From Vibrio penaeicida (GTDB lineage: Bacteria; Pseudomonadota; Gammaproteobacteria; Enterobacterales; Vibrionaceae): 64,000 nucleotides of DNA. Below, one piece after another: positions 33,888 to 43,293 of the stretch. Below the pieces are notes generated by a model. That model did no database searches and was not told the origin of the DNA. It worked only from the letters and a program-made list of their open reading frames with translations. How positions within the stretch are numbered: position 1 is the stretch's first letter; each line of letters opens with the position of its first letter. Location of the stretch: positions 248,001 to 312,000 of the forward strand of contig NZ_JAUYVM010000004.1 of assembly GCF_030689305.1 (NCBI RefSeq), read 5' to 3'. A program made the position numbers and the translations under genes.

Positions 33888-34931
33888 TTATAGCCCCAAT
33901 GGGTTTATGACAACCGCATCACCTTCTTTCAGACCTTTTCTTACTTGCGTACCTTGCCCAAGTTGCACCAATTGCGTCTTCAATTTACCTTCTTCATATA
34001 CCTTTACGTAATCAAGTTGGCCAACCTGATATAAAGCACTTTCTGGAACGCTTAGAACACGGGTTTTGTGGCTAAATACGAAAACTTTTCCATACACGCC
34101 CGGATATATTGATGGGTGATTTGATAGCGCAAGCTTCACTACAAAGCTCCGTGAAGATTGGTCAGCGGAAGGTGATATTTCAACTACATTAGCTTTACCT
34201 GAATAATGTGATGTGGGTAAATCAAGCTGGAGCTCAGTACCAAGTTTTACCCTACTTATCAGAGATTCAGAAACATTTACCTCCAGTTGCAATGATTGGG
34301 GGTTATATAGAGTCATAAGAGGTGCCCCGATTATTGCGGTATCACCAACCCCGACGGCTTTAGTGGTTATAACACCGTCAAAAGGTGCTCTAATAACGCT
34401 ATAATCAAATGTGGTTTGTGCTTCTTTTAACACAGCTTGGCTCTGCTTAAACGACGCTTTGGCAGACTCTAGCTGCGATTCTACGCGGTCAAATTCTGAC
34501 TGAGGCAACAGCTTCTTCTTCACTAACTCTGATACCCGCTTATACTCTTTAGAAGCTGCATTCATTGAAGCTTGATCGGAAGACAAACGTTGCTCTGATT
34601 GCTTAACTCTTGCGTCCAAATCATCGCTTTCAAGACGTATCAGTACCTCACCTTTAGTTACAATGTCACCGACATCAACGGCTAGGTCAATCACTTTAGC
34701 AGTAACCCTGGCTGAAAGCTGCGCTTGCTGGTCAGCAATCACTGTGCCAGTAAATTCGCGTAATTGAGGCTCTTCTGTATACTTCACCACAACGGTATTG
34801 AAGTCCGTGGTAACCTCATTTTGCACTGGTTTCACAGTGACTTTTTCGGTAAATCCACCAGCCATATAAATAAACAAAACGACGAGTATCGCAAACAAAC
34901 TCGTTCCAAGTAGAAGTTTTGACGATCTCAT
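33888..34931 (-). CDS. RND efflux periplasmic adaptor (membrane-fusion protein)
   Basis: A 347-residue HlyD/AcrA-type adaptor. An N-terminal membrane anchor (about 8-26) precedes beta-barrel and lipoyl halves (VTAKVIDLAVDVGDIVTKGEVLIRLES) and a coiled-coil hairpin (about 100-155), then IRAPFDGVITTKAVGVGDTA. No lipobox cysteine is present, so it is anchored by the helix. Its ATG overlaps the permease stop (ATGA), so translation is coupled. It should link the inner-membrane pump to an outer-membrane channel of the TolC type, which is not encoded here. Confidence 0.92.
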   Translation of the reverse strand: MRSSKLLLGTSLFAILVVLFIYMAGGFTEKVTVKPVQNEVTTDFNTVVVKYTEEPQLREFTGTVIADQQAQLSARVTAKVIDLAVDVGDIVTKGEVLIRLESDDLDARVKQSEQRLSSDQASMNAASKEYKRVSELVKKKLLPQSEFDRVESQLESAKASFKQSQAVLKEAQTTFDYSVIRAPFDGVITTKAVGVGDTAIIGAPLMTLYNPQSLQLEVNVSESLISRVKLGTELQLDLPTSHYSGKANVVEISPSADQSSRSFVVKLALSNHPSIYPGVYGKVFVFSHKTRVLSVPESALYQVGQLDYVKVYEEGKLKTQLVQLGQGTQVRKGLKEGDAVVINPLGL

Positions 34932-37900
34932 ATCTCTTCTCCGTTATTAACTGGCAAACCATGCCCTTTTACATTTGAATACGCTAGGTGATACACGACT
35001 GGGATGACCAGTAACGTAAAGACTGTGGAAGCGGTTATTCCAAATATGACTGCCCATGCAAGACCGTTAAAAATAGGATCCAGCGTTATCACGACATTAC
35101 CCAGTAGTGTTGTACCAGCAGTAAGCAGTATCGGTCGAAGCCTGACGGCACCGGACTCAATCAAAGATTGTTTAAGTTCTTTACCTTGAGCCAAGGATTG
35201 CTGAATGAATTCGATAAGAACAAGTGAATTTCGTACCACAATACCCGCTAACGCGATCATTCCGATCATTGCTGTTGCCGTAAACAGTGCAGGATCTGGG
35301 TAACCATTGATATCGCCACTCATTGTGTTAAGGAACCAAAAGCCAGGCATAATGCCTATCACCGCAAGGGGTATCGCAAGCATGATGATCCCAGAGACAG
35401 CAGGTAGCCCCGTTTGAATCAGCATAATGATGAAAACACCTAATAAAGCGGCACCATAGGCAATCCCCAAATCTCGGAATACGTCGACGGTGATTTTCCA
35501 CTCCCCTTCGCCGCTCCATACCACATTGGTTCCTTCACTTACTGACCACCCCTGATGCCCACCGTTTGAAAAATAATGCCTCTCGGACAACTCACGTGAT
35601 TCTTCAGAAGGCTCCCTACCCTCATCGGAAATGACGTCAGCGATAATTTCACCTGGCACTCTTCCCGCCGCTTCAGCGTAGACATAAACGACCGGTTTTA
35701 AGTTTTTATGGTAGATAGGCTGATCTTTCGATCTTTTCTCAAAATGCCCCAACTCTGAAAGTTGAACGAGGGGCTGTGGTGAATCTTCAAGGCTGCCATT
35801 CACGTTTTGTTTACTGATCCCTGCTTGACCCCGAACATATAGTGAAAGCAAGTTATTGAGGCTATCTCGCTGGGATTCAGGTAACCGTATAACCACAGTA
35901 AGTGGTTCGATTTCTCGCTCCATTTTAAGATTCGCTAAGGACAGCCCCTGATTGGCTGCGACAATAGTTTGGTTGATATCGTTAATTGAGATACCAGAAA
36001 GCGCCGCTTTTTCCCTATCAACAACAAATTGCCAGATCTCTATTTTCCCTTGAATACTGGTATCGACTTCTGAAACAAACGGTTCTTGTTCCAAACGAGC
36101 CGCTACTTTCTGAGCTTCGCTTTGCAACCTTTCGTAGGAAGTCGTCTCTTCTCCATAAACTTCTGCTGTTAGTGTAGCGATAACAGGCGGCCCTGGCGGT
36201 ACTTCGACTAACTGGATTGAAGCGTCAATTCGATCGGCAATGGCTTCAATGTCTGCCCTAACGCGTGTAACAATTTGGTGCGACTGCTGACTGCGCTTAT
36301 CTTTATCGACTAAGGCAATTCTTAGTTCGCCTTGGTACGGCATCTCTCTCATAAAATAGTGCCTAACCATGCCATTAAAATCCATGGGCGAAGCTAAACC
36401 AGCAAAACCAGAAACCGATTTAACCTCCGGCTGTTTAATCAAGTAGTCTGAGAACTCACGCAATGCATTTGATGTGCTCACAAAACTCGTCGATTCAGGC
36501 ATGTTTACAATCAGTTGGAATTCATTTTTATTGTCGTAAGGCAAAAGCTTTAGTGGGACGAGACGTAAGGCGGGTAATAACGCTGCGCCAATAAACAAGG
36601 CTGCTACCAAGCCTAAAAACATCCAACTGTTCTTTTTAGATGACAATATAGGCGTCAGCAACTTGTTGTAACTGCGATAAAGCAAGGTTGTTTCTAATTG
36701 ATACACACCTTTTTGTTCTGCCGTTCTTAGAATCTTCCTTGCCAGCCAAGGTGTGACCATGAAGGCGACAATGGTGCTGAATATCACAGAAACAGGAACG
36801 TTAAAGGCAAGCGGTGCCATATAAGGCCCCATCATACCTGTAATGAAAAACATTGGGGTAAACACAATGACAATCGCCACTGTGGACATAAGAAGCGCTG
36901 AACGAATTTCCCCCATCGCTAAAACAATCGCTTTGGTTCGCGATAGATCTTTACGTTTCAGATACCTTTCTATGTTGTCTATACTAGCGATTGGGTCGTC
37001 AACAATAAGACCGAGTGCTAAGATCAATGCAAACAGTGTGACTCGGTTTATAGAGTAACCAAAGGCTAAATCCATCCCTAACGCGGCGCCATAACTTATC
37101 GGTATGGCTATCCCTACGACTAATGCGCTTCGCCAATTTAAAAATAATCCAACAAATACAACGACCGTAATAATTGAGATTCCAAGGCTCGATACAAGGT
37201 TTCCAACTTTATCATTTGCCGTTTCACCATAATTTCTAATGATGTCAATTTGGACAGCTTCAGGGAATTGTGTCGACTTAAGTAATTTCAACTCCTCAAT
37301 AATTTCATTAGCCACACTTACTGCATTGGAACCATTTTGCTTAGCGACGGAAATAAACACGGCAGGATAGAAAGTGTCGTTGGTAGTCCCATATTGAATC
37401 CACGTATCGGTAGTGGGTTCTTCTGGTCCGTCAGTGATAAGCGCAACGTCTCTTAAATAGACTGGCTTTCCGTCAATAACATTAACGACTAGGCTTCCTA
37501 GCTCATCAGCACTGCTAAAAAACTGTCCCGATTCAAGATAGTAAACCTCTCCCAGTTGATGGAAAGTTCCCGCACTTTCTTTAGCATGACTCAAACGGAA
37601 AGCACCCTGTAAGTCGTCTAAAGTGGTTTTTCGACTTGCCATTGCTGAAGCGTCTAATTTGATCTCAACAACTCTAGACTGACCTCCGGTTACTTTTACA
37701 ATGTTCGTATCATCTAAAGACTTCAGCCTTTGCGTAGCCTGAGTGGCAATACGTTTTAACTCGAATGTTCCTAGTTGTTCGTGGTCCGTTGAATACAGAG
37801 CCGCAACCACTATGGGCACATCATCTATCTCTACGGGTTTTACGACCCAGTTCGCGACCGAAGAAGGGACAATATCCTGATTTGAATAGAGTTTGTTATA

Positions 37901-38239
37901 GAGTTTAACCAAAGCGTTTTCTCGATTCTCACCCACGTAGGAACGAACAATCACTTGTGCTTTATTTTCCATGGATGTCGAGTAAACGTATTCCACACCA
38001 TCGATTTGACTAAGTAACTTCTCTAAAGGCTCTGTTACTTGCTTTTCAACTTGTTTAGCACTTAACCCTGGCGCATCAATCAAAACGTCTGCCATCGGCA
38101 CAACGATTTGTGGATCTTCCTCTTTCGGTGTGAGCCATAGAGCCGCACCGCCAATAATTAGTGCAAAAATGATGAGTATCGGAGGGAAGTAACTGTTCAT
38201 TACAGAATGAACAAACCCTCGATCATGACCAGACCTCAT
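34928..38239 (-). CDS. RND-family efflux permease (AcrB-type)
   Basis: A 1103-residue proton-driven pump. It shows the duplicated layout of RND permeases: TM1, a large periplasmic loop, TM2-6, TM7, a second loop, and TM8-12. The TM4 proton-relay pair DD is present (LGLIVDDPIASIDNIER) and a late motif GIVVRNSLVLIEF matches TM10-11. ATG 38239 is chosen for AAGGA seven bases upstream. The substrate cannot be inferred; the sequence lacks obvious heavy-metal features. Gene order permease then adaptor is the reverse of the common acrAB order, and an ArsR gene precedes it. Confidence 0.92.
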   Translation of the reverse strand: MRSGHDRGFVHSVMNSYFPPILIIFALIIGGAALWLTPKEEDPQIVVPMADVLIDAPGLSAKQVEKQVTEPLEKLLSQIDGVEYVYSTSMENKAQVIVRSYVGENRENALVKLYNKLYSNQDIVPSSVANWVVKPVEIDDVPIVVAALYSTDHEQLGTFELKRIATQATQRLKSLDDTNIVKVTGGQSRVVEIKLDASAMASRKTTLDDLQGAFRLSHAKESAGTFHQLGEVYYLESGQFFSSADELGSLVVNVIDGKPVYLRDVALITDGPEEPTTDTWIQYGTTNDTFYPAVFISVAKQNGSNAVSVANEIIEELKLLKSTQFPEAVQIDIIRNYGETANDKVGNLVSSLGISIITVVVFVGLFLNWRSALVVGIAIPISYGAALGMDLAFGYSINRVTLFALILALGLIVDDPIASIDNIERYLKRKDLSRTKAIVLAMGEIRSALLMSTVAIVIVFTPMFFITGMMGPYMAPLAFNVPVSVIFSTIVAFMVTPWLARKILRTAEQKGVYQLETTLLYRSYNKLLTPILSSKKNSWMFLGLVAALFIGAALLPALRLVPLKLLPYDNKNEFQLIVNMPESTSFVSTSNALREFSDYLIKQPEVKSVSGFAGLASPMDFNGMVRHYFMREMPYQGELRIALVDKDKRSQQSHQIVTRVRADIEAIADRIDASIQLVEVPPGPPVIATLTAEVYGEETTSYERLQSEAQKVAARLEQEPFVSEVDTSIQGKIEIWQFVVDREKAALSGISINDINQTIVAANQGLSLANLKMEREIEPLTVVIRLPESQRDSLNNLLSLYVRGQAGISKQNVNGSLEDSPQPLVQLSELGHFEKRSKDQPIYHKNLKPVVYVYAEAAGRVPGEIIADVISDEGREPSEESRELSERHYFSNGGHQGWSVSEGTNVVWSGEGEWKITVDVFRDLGIAYGAALLGVFIIMLIQTGLPAVSGIIMLAIPLAVIGIMPGFWFLNTMSGDINGYPDPALFTATAMIGMIALAGIVVRNSLVLIEFIQQSLAQGKELKQSLIESGAVRLRPILLTAGTTLLGNVVITLDPIFNGLAWAVIFGITASTVFTLLVIPVVYHLAYSNVKGHGLPVNNGEEI

Positions 38240-38327
38240 TACCAATTCCTTTTTATACACGTATGAAACCCGCGCTAGGCGCGTACATTTAAGTTTCAGT
38301 GAGAATTTAGATACGACGAAAAATAGC

Positions 38328-38621
38328 TTACGAGCAGAAAATGTCGTGTAAGTTATGAATCAATCTTTCTATTCGCTTATCCGCGAGTGAATAGAAAACT
38401 TGTTGAGACTCTTTCCTTACGCTCACCAGATTGTTTTTTCTTAAAACAGTTAGGTGCTGTGAAAAGGCAGACTGACTAAGTGTAGAGCTGCTTTGTAACT
38501 GCCCTGCTCCTATTTCGCCATCAACTAACTGACAAAGAACCAGAAGGCGTTCCGGATGCGACATTACTCTTAGAATTTCTGCTACTTCCACCGAGCTCGT
38601 TTTCATTTGTTGGAGACTCAT
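38328..38621 (-). CDS. ArsR-family regulator with HlyU/SqrR-type cysteine pair
   Basis: A 97-residue winged-helix regulator (core LSQSAFSQHLTVLRKNNLV). It has Cys30 and Cys96, 66 residues apart, the same spacing as I recall for the redox/persulfide cysteines of V. cholerae HlyU (38 and 104) and SqrR (41 and 107). No metal-binding CVC motif is seen. ATG 38621 follows GAGAGG. It lies 88 bases before the RND permease on the same strand, so it likely represses this pump and senses reactive sulfur or disulfide stress. The start could also be GTG 38627. Confidence 0.88.
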   Translation of the reverse strand: MSLQQMKTSSVEVAEILRVMSHPERLLVLCQLVDGEIGAGQLQSSSTLSQSAFSQHLTVLRKNNLVSVRKESQQVFYSLADKRIERLIHNLHDIFCS

Positions 38622-38645
38622 CGACACCTCTCAGTTCAACACAAC

Positions 38646-38680
38646 CTAATTTAGATTCTACTAATAAATGTAAATTAGTC
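38646..38680. promoter_or_regulatory. Inverted repeats upstream of arsR, possible operator
   Basis: CTAATTTA (38646-38653) and TAAATTAG (38671-38678) are exact inverted copies, and a nested ACTAAT/ATTAGT pair spans 38660-38679. AT-rich imperfect dyads of this sort, 25-60 bases before the start codon, are typical ArsR-family operators. The following stretch to 39089 (about 400 bp) is AT-rich with no gene that I can see. Confidence 0.5.
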
Positions 38681-39089
38681 AACATAAGAACATGCTTAAT
38701 TAGCATGAGTTTTAAAAAGAATTACATAGAACGCCATTTTGTTTAGAAAGTCACTTATAAGTAAGTTTTTTTAAACAACACAAGTCACAAAAGAGATCAC
38801 TTTCAAATATGTGCGCGCAGACCCCGTTATCAAAATGGAATAGATATAACAATCAATAGCCTATCTATATTATTCAAATAATTGTACTGAGATATTTAAA
38901 CTTACTAATCATAGATCCTGCATCAAATATATACAAAACAGCACTTTACAGACGTTTTGTCCCCCCTTACTTTTTACAACAGGGTTAAGTTAAGTTTGCT
39001 CACGCACTTTGTGCCCAAATGAGGCTAGTTCTTGAGTTGTATAAGCTTGTTGGTTAAGTTTGATTATGAATTGTTTAAAGGAATAGATA

Positions 39090-40010
39090 ATGAATAGAGT
39101 TTGGGTGACCGGAGATGCGGTAGTGGATTTGATTCCGGATACGGAGAGTACATACCTAAAATGCCCCGGAGGAGCGCCAGCAAACGTTGCAGTAGCCATC
39201 GCTCGACTAGGTGGTCAAAGTGCATTTTTTGGACGAGTCGGCGACGACCCTTTTGGTGGATTTCTAAAACAAACACTAACGGACGAGAATGTCGATAGCA
39301 GTTTGGTAAAGAGAGACGAAAACCAACGTACGTCTACCGTCGTAGTTGAACTGGACGACTCAGGTGAAAGGACATTTACATTTATGGTCCGCCCAAGTGC
39401 AGATCAGTTCACACAACCCGAAGACATACCCAATTTCCAGCCGGGAGAATGGCTTCATATTTGTTCGATCGCGCTTGCTAATGAACCCGCAAGGAGCACC
39501 ACTTTATTAGCAATGCAACGTGTTAAGAAAGCCGGTGGCTATGTAAGTTTTGATCCGAACTTGCGCCACGAAGTTTGGGCAAATCAAGGCGACATTATTC
39601 CTACCGTAATAAAAGCAATAGAACTATCCGATGTCGTTAAGTTTTCAGATGATGAATTGTTTTATCTAACAAACACCAATTCAATAGATAAGGGGTTAGA
39701 GAGCTTAGAACACCTAAACTTACCGCTGGTTATCGTGACTCAAGGTGCCAAAGGCGCATTAGTTGTCCATGAAAATAGACAAACTATGATTACAGGAAAA
39801 GTAGTCTCCCCAGTGGATACTACAGGCGCTGGTGACGCTTTTGTTGGTGGATTACTTACCTATCTCGCTAAGAACAAAGACTGGAATAAACAGGACAATA
39901 TTACTCAAGCCGTTGGCTGGGCAAATGGCTGCGGGGCACTCGCCACGACTCAAAAGGGAGCGATGACTGCATTACCAACGATAGACGCACTTAACGAATT
40001 TATTAAGTGA
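39090..40010 (+). CDS. PfkB-family sugar kinase, fructokinase-like
   Basis: A 306-residue ribokinase-family enzyme. The first PfkB signature region is KCPGGAPANVAVAIARLGG, and the second is DTTGAGDAFVGGLL with the catalytic Asp. Start MNRVWVTGDAVVDLIPD resembles ScrK-type fructokinases and aminoimidazole riboside kinases. No sucrose transporter or hydrolase is adjacent, so the sugar is uncertain. AAAGGAATAGATA precedes ATG 39090. A terminator between it and the convergent fabH gene serves both. Confidence 0.88.
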   Translation: MNRVWVTGDAVVDLIPDTESTYLKCPGGAPANVAVAIARLGGQSAFFGRVGDDPFGGFLKQTLTDENVDSSLVKRDENQRTSTVVVELDDSGERTFTFMVRPSADQFTQPEDIPNFQPGEWLHICSIALANEPARSTTLLAMQRVKKAGGYVSFDPNLRHEVWANQGDIIPTVIKAIELSDVVKFSDDELFYLTNTNSIDKGLESLEHLNLPLVIVTQGAKGALVVHENRQTMITGKVVSPVDTTGAGDAFVGGLLTYLAKNKDWNKQDNITQAVGWANGCGALATTQKGAMTALPTIDALNEFIK

Positions 40011-40083
40011 TCGCTGATTCAACTCCTAGCTAAGCGTAACGTTTTAGCTGCGTGAAACGTTTACCTTTTGGTTAACCTTAAGA

Positions 40084-40106
40084 AAAGAGCCACCTAAGTG
40101 GCTCTT
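40084..40106. terminator. Bidirectional terminator between fructokinase and fabH2
   Basis: AAAGAGCCAC and GTGGCTCTTT pair around a 4-base loop, with A/T runs on both sides, between convergent genes. Confidence 0.85.
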
Positions 40107-40126
40107 TATAAATGATATTTGATGCC

Positions 40127-41212
40127 TCACTTATGGCGCGATTTGCAATGCTCGATAGCACTTTCTAATAACTCAAGTGCGTTTTTGTCTGTTGTAGGTA
40201 ATTCAGCATCGGATTGATTTACTGGCGTTACCCTGTCACCCCACTTTATGTGCCCAGCTCCCCATGTAAGACCCGCACCGAAAGCAGCCGTAAGAATATC
40301 ACTTCCTGGTTTTACTCTGCCTTCTTCAACGGCTTCGCATAACGCAATAGGAACGGTAGCTGCAGATGTGTTGCCGTATTTATGAATATTGATGAAAGCT
40401 TTCTTTTGGTCGATTTCAGCGTGATCACACAAGGTTTGAATAATCCGGACGTTAGCCTGATGAGGAACCACCAAATCGATATCATCTGTGCTTAAATTGG
40501 AGCGGTTTAGCACGGTTTGAGCAGCGGCACCCATTCCCCTAACAGCGCGTTTAAATATTTCCTTGCCAACGAATTCAAAACTCCAATACCCATTATCTGC
40601 CGCAAAGCGATCCATTGCTGTGCCGTACTTTGGTACAGACAGAATATCTCGCCCTTCAGCATCACAACCTAACTGAGCTTGTTGTAAACCAACGGGCTCA
40701 GTGGTTTTACTAAGAACAACGGCACCGGCACCATCCCCAAATAGAACCGCTGTATCTCGCTGAGTCCAATCTAAATAGAATGTTAAGCGCTCAGCGCCAA
40801 TAACAAGTGCATGCTGGTAATTTCCTGCTTGAATCAGCCGCGTTGCCGTTTCAAGACCATATACAAAGCCAGTACAAGCAGCATTCATATCAAAAGAAGC
40901 ACAACTTTGAATCCCTAAATTAGCTTGTACCTTGGAGGCAATATTGGGGATCAAAGTATCAGGTGAACAAGTCGCGACGATTAAACAATCAATGTCTTTT
41001 GGCTCTATGCCTGCGCACGCTATGGCTCTCTGTGCTGCCACAGTGGCAAGATCGGAGGTATTTACATGGCTAATTCGACGTTCTTCAATACCTGTTCTTG
41101 TTTTAATCCACTCGTCTGAGGTTTCTAAAAAGGTACTAAGATCTTGGTTGGAGAGCTTGGCAGGAGGTAGACACTTACCCCAGCCGGTAATTTCTGCAAA
41201 ATTCGATTGCAT
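40127..41212 (-). CDS. fabH: 3-oxoacyl-ACP synthase III, second copy (FabH2 type)
   Basis: A 361-residue condensing enzyme for starting fatty-acid chains. The Cys-His-Asn triad is visible in [14 protein letters not shown] and YGNTSAA. It is about 40 residues longer than E. coli FabH because of a C-terminal tail (after GHIKWGDR). A lone fabH outside the plsX-fabHDG cluster next to trxC corresponds to fabH2 of V. cholerae chromosome 2 as I recall. AGGTG precedes ATG 41212. It may prefer different primers than FabH1, which cannot be told here. Confidence 0.93.
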   Translation of the reverse strand: MQSNFAEITGWGKCLPPAKLSNQDLSTFLETSDEWIKTRTGIEERRISHVNTSDLATVAAQRAIACAGIEPKDIDCLIVATCSPDTLIPNIASKVQANLGIQSCASFDMNAACTGFVYGLETATRLIQAGNYQHALVIGAERLTFYLDWTQRDTAVLFGDGAGAVVLSKTTEPVGLQQAQLGCDAEGRDILSVPKYGTAMDRFAADNGYWSFEFVGKEIFKRAVRGMGAAAQTVLNRSNLSTDDIDLVVPHQANVRIIQTLCDHAEIDQKKAFINIHKYGNTSAATVPIALCEAVEEGRVKPGSDILTAAFGAGLTWGAGHIKWGDRVTPVNQSDAELPTTDKNALELLESAIEHCKSRHK

Positions 41213-41269
41213 GCTATTTCACCTATGATTTTATTTTTATGGCTTTTACCCAAATAAACGGGTTTCACT

Positions 41270-41283
41270 TTGAGTATACTCAA
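41270..41283. repeat. Palindrome matching fused ends of the inverted-repeat element
   Basis: TTGAGTATACTCAA is a perfect 14-bp palindrome (with a T and a G outside). Each half equals the outermost bases of the terminal repeats of the 24940-25205 element sharing a central GTATAC. It may be a relic or chance. Confidence 0.35.
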
Positions 41284-41293
41284 GCATATATAA

Positions 41294-41467
41294 ATTCATC
41301 AAACTGTAAACTTTTCTGCCTCCAAAATTCGTTTTAATGACGGCTTGTTTTTTGATTCTGGTAAGGTTTCTGAGGAGGCAAACTACTTACAAGTTCCACG
41401 AAAAAAGCTGTACCTTAGAATGAAAAAGCATGGGATAGAAAAAGATAAGTTTAAAATCCGAAGCTAA
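41294..41467 (+). pseudogene. C-terminal fragment of a sigma-54 activator (Fis-type HTH)
   Basis: A frame open from 41294 to TAA 41465-41467 has no start codon but encodes GKVSEEANYLQVPRKKLYLR followed by MKKHGIEKDKFK. That is the Fis-type helix-turn-helix that ends NtrC/DctD-like response regulators. The AAA+ and receiver domains are absent; a stop lies immediately upstream. The fragment lies just before trxC on the same strand. It looks like a decayed remnant left by deletion or recombination. Confidence 0.75.
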
Positions 41468-41499
41468 AGCTTGGTAAGATGCAAAAAAAAGGAGAATGT

Positions 41500-41934
41500 A
41501 TGTCTAGTTTTAATACACCCTGCCCTTCATGTCGTGGCGTTAACCGAGTTCCCGTTGAGCGTGTTTCCGATCATGCAACATGTGGTAAATGTAAATCCCA
41601 CTTGTTTGATGGCGCGCCCATTGAAGGTACAGAAAACAATGTTGATGCACTATTGCAAAGTGACCAGCCTGTTGTAATCGATTTCTGGGCTCCTTGGTGT
41701 AACCCATGTGTTGGATTCGCCCCTGTATTTAGCGTCGTAGCAGAAGAAAGAAAAGGCAGTGTTCGATTCGTGAAAATAGATACTGAAGCTCAGCAAAATC
41801 TAGGTGCAAAATACCAAATCCGAAGCATTCCTACCGTCATGGTATTTAAGAATGGCAAACGAGTTGATGTTATTAATGGCGCATTACCAAAATCTCAGTT
41901 TGATCAATGGCTCAATCAAGCCTTAGTGAAATAA
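41500..41934 (+). CDS. trxC: Thioredoxin 2
   Basis: A 144-residue TrxC. The N-terminal zinc finger has two CxxC pairs (CPSC and CGKC), then a thioredoxin domain with active site WCNPC at about residues 66-70 and the cis-Pro in IRSIPTVMVF. E. coli Trx2 has WCGPC; Asn between the cysteines should alter redox potential. ATG 41500 follows AAAAAGGAGAATGT, so the upstream in-frame start is unnecessary. It reduces disulfides and supports oxidative-stress resistance. A strong terminator follows. Confidence 0.95.
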   Translation: MSSFNTPCPSCRGVNRVPVERVSDHATCGKCKSHLFDGAPIEGTENNVDALLQSDQPVVIDFWAPWCNPCVGFAPVFSVVAEERKGSVRFVKIDTEAQQNLGAKYQIRSIPTVMVFKNGKRVDVINGALPKSQFDQWLNQALVK

Positions 41935-41955
41935 TTTAGATCTGAAATTACTTTG

Positions 41956-41994
41956 AAAGCCCCATTGAAAGGTCATTTCAATGGGGCTTTTTGT
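41956..41994 (+). terminator. Terminator of trxC
   Basis: AAAGCCCCATTGAAA and TTTCAATGGGGCTTT form a perfect 15-bp stem around GGTCA, followed by TTG. Confidence 0.85.
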
Positions 41995-42110
41995 TCTTCT
42001 TAAATCAAAAATTTTTTGTCGTAAGAATCAATATTTTTCGTTTTACTAAAACCTCCCAAAACCCGATAGTCGCCGCTCCTAACTAACCTATTTTTCAGGA
42101 GATTCCGGCA

Positions 42111-43265
42111 TTGGAAAACACCCCTACTGCACCACTAAAAATCATCGCTCCAGTGGTCGCGTTGTCTTTGTTTGCTATCGCATCAGGCTACTTAATGAGC
42201 ATCATCCCTTTGATGTTGAGCGAGTATGGTATGAGTTCTGATATTGCAAGCCGGGTCGCGAGCAGTTTCTATGCCGGCTTACTCATCGGGGCGACAGCGA
42301 TAGAACCTTTGGTTGCGAAAACCGGGCACCGTAAAGGATTCCTTTTGTGCTTGGCAGTGCTTAGTAGCACCATCGCGCTTTTGCCTGTGTTTCCACAAGC
42401 TGAAGTGTGGATGTTTTCGCGCCTAGTCGCGGGTATAGCTGTCGCTGGTATCTTTGTCATCGTGGAATCTTGGCTGCTTGCAGGAGATGCATCCGGAAGA
42501 GCAAAAAGATTGGGAATCTACATGATGTCTCTATACGGAGGCTCTTCCCTAGGGCAGTTGGGTATTAACGTGTTTGGCGTAACGGGAGTATTACCGTTTG
42601 CAATTATTTTGTCACTGATGGTATTGGCTGCGATCGCCTTAGTGGTTATCCAATCCACTCAACCAGAATGTGAACAACACGACGCTATGTCGTTAAAGCA
42701 GATCATGCACTTAAGTAAACCAGCACTCGTGGGTTGTGTGGTCTCTGGGCTAGTGTTGGGGGCAATTTATGGGCTCATGCCTCTAGAGTTGAACAATAGA
42801 AATGTTGGGCTAAACCAAATTGGCAGCTTAATGGCTTTAATCATTTTAGGAGGTATGCTTGTTCAACCAATCGCCTCTTGGCTAATGAAGTACGCTGGCA
42901 GAACATTGTTGCTTGCGCTATTCAGCTTGTTGGGAGCATTCGCAATTGCACTTATTGCGGTATTTGACTCTCGGTCTATTTTAGCTGGTGCGCTGTTTGT
43001 GTTGGGTATGGCAAGTTTCGCTCTATATCCGGTCGCAATAAATCTAGGCTGCGATAATTTGGGAGACAATTATATCGTCTCTGCAACACAAGTGATGTTG
43101 TTTAGCTACAGTGTGGGTTCTGTATTGGGTCCGGTAGTTGCGGACACCTTTTTAACCAACGAGGAAGGGCTAATGGGTTACTTGTTTGTCACTTTACTGG
43201 CAACCAGCTTTTACATGTTAATTTCAAGCGCTAGACACAAGCCAACGCTTGTTGCTGGTGGCTAA
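42111..43265 (+). CDS. MFS transporter, YcaD-like
   Basis: A 384-residue major-facilitator protein with twelve membrane helices. Motif A-like loop KTGHRKGF lies between TM2 and TM3, and ESWL follows TM4 as in the YcaD family. The start is TTG 42111 with AGGAG nine bases upstream; no better ATG is near. The substrate is unknown for this family. A long hairpin after the stop separates it from the small gene downstream. Confidence 0.88.
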   Translation: MENTPTAPLKIIAPVVALSLFAIASGYLMSIIPLMLSEYGMSSDIASRVASSFYAGLLIGATAIEPLVAKTGHRKGFLLCLAVLSSTIALLPVFPQAEVWMFSRLVAGIAVAGIFVIVESWLLAGDASGRAKRLGIYMMSLYGGSSLGQLGINVFGVTGVLPFAIILSLMVLAAIALVVIQSTQPECEQHDAMSLKQIMHLSKPALVGCVVSGLVLGAIYGLMPLELNNRNVGLNQIGSLMALIILGGMLVQPIASWLMKYAGRTLLLALFSLLGAFAIALIAVFDSRSILAGALFVLGMASFALYPVAINLGCDNLGDNYIVSATQVMLFSYSVGSVLGPVVADTFLTNEEGLMGYLFVTLLATSFYMLISSARHKPTLVAGG

Positions 43266-43293
43266 CAATTAAGTTTGTAAAAACACCGCTATC

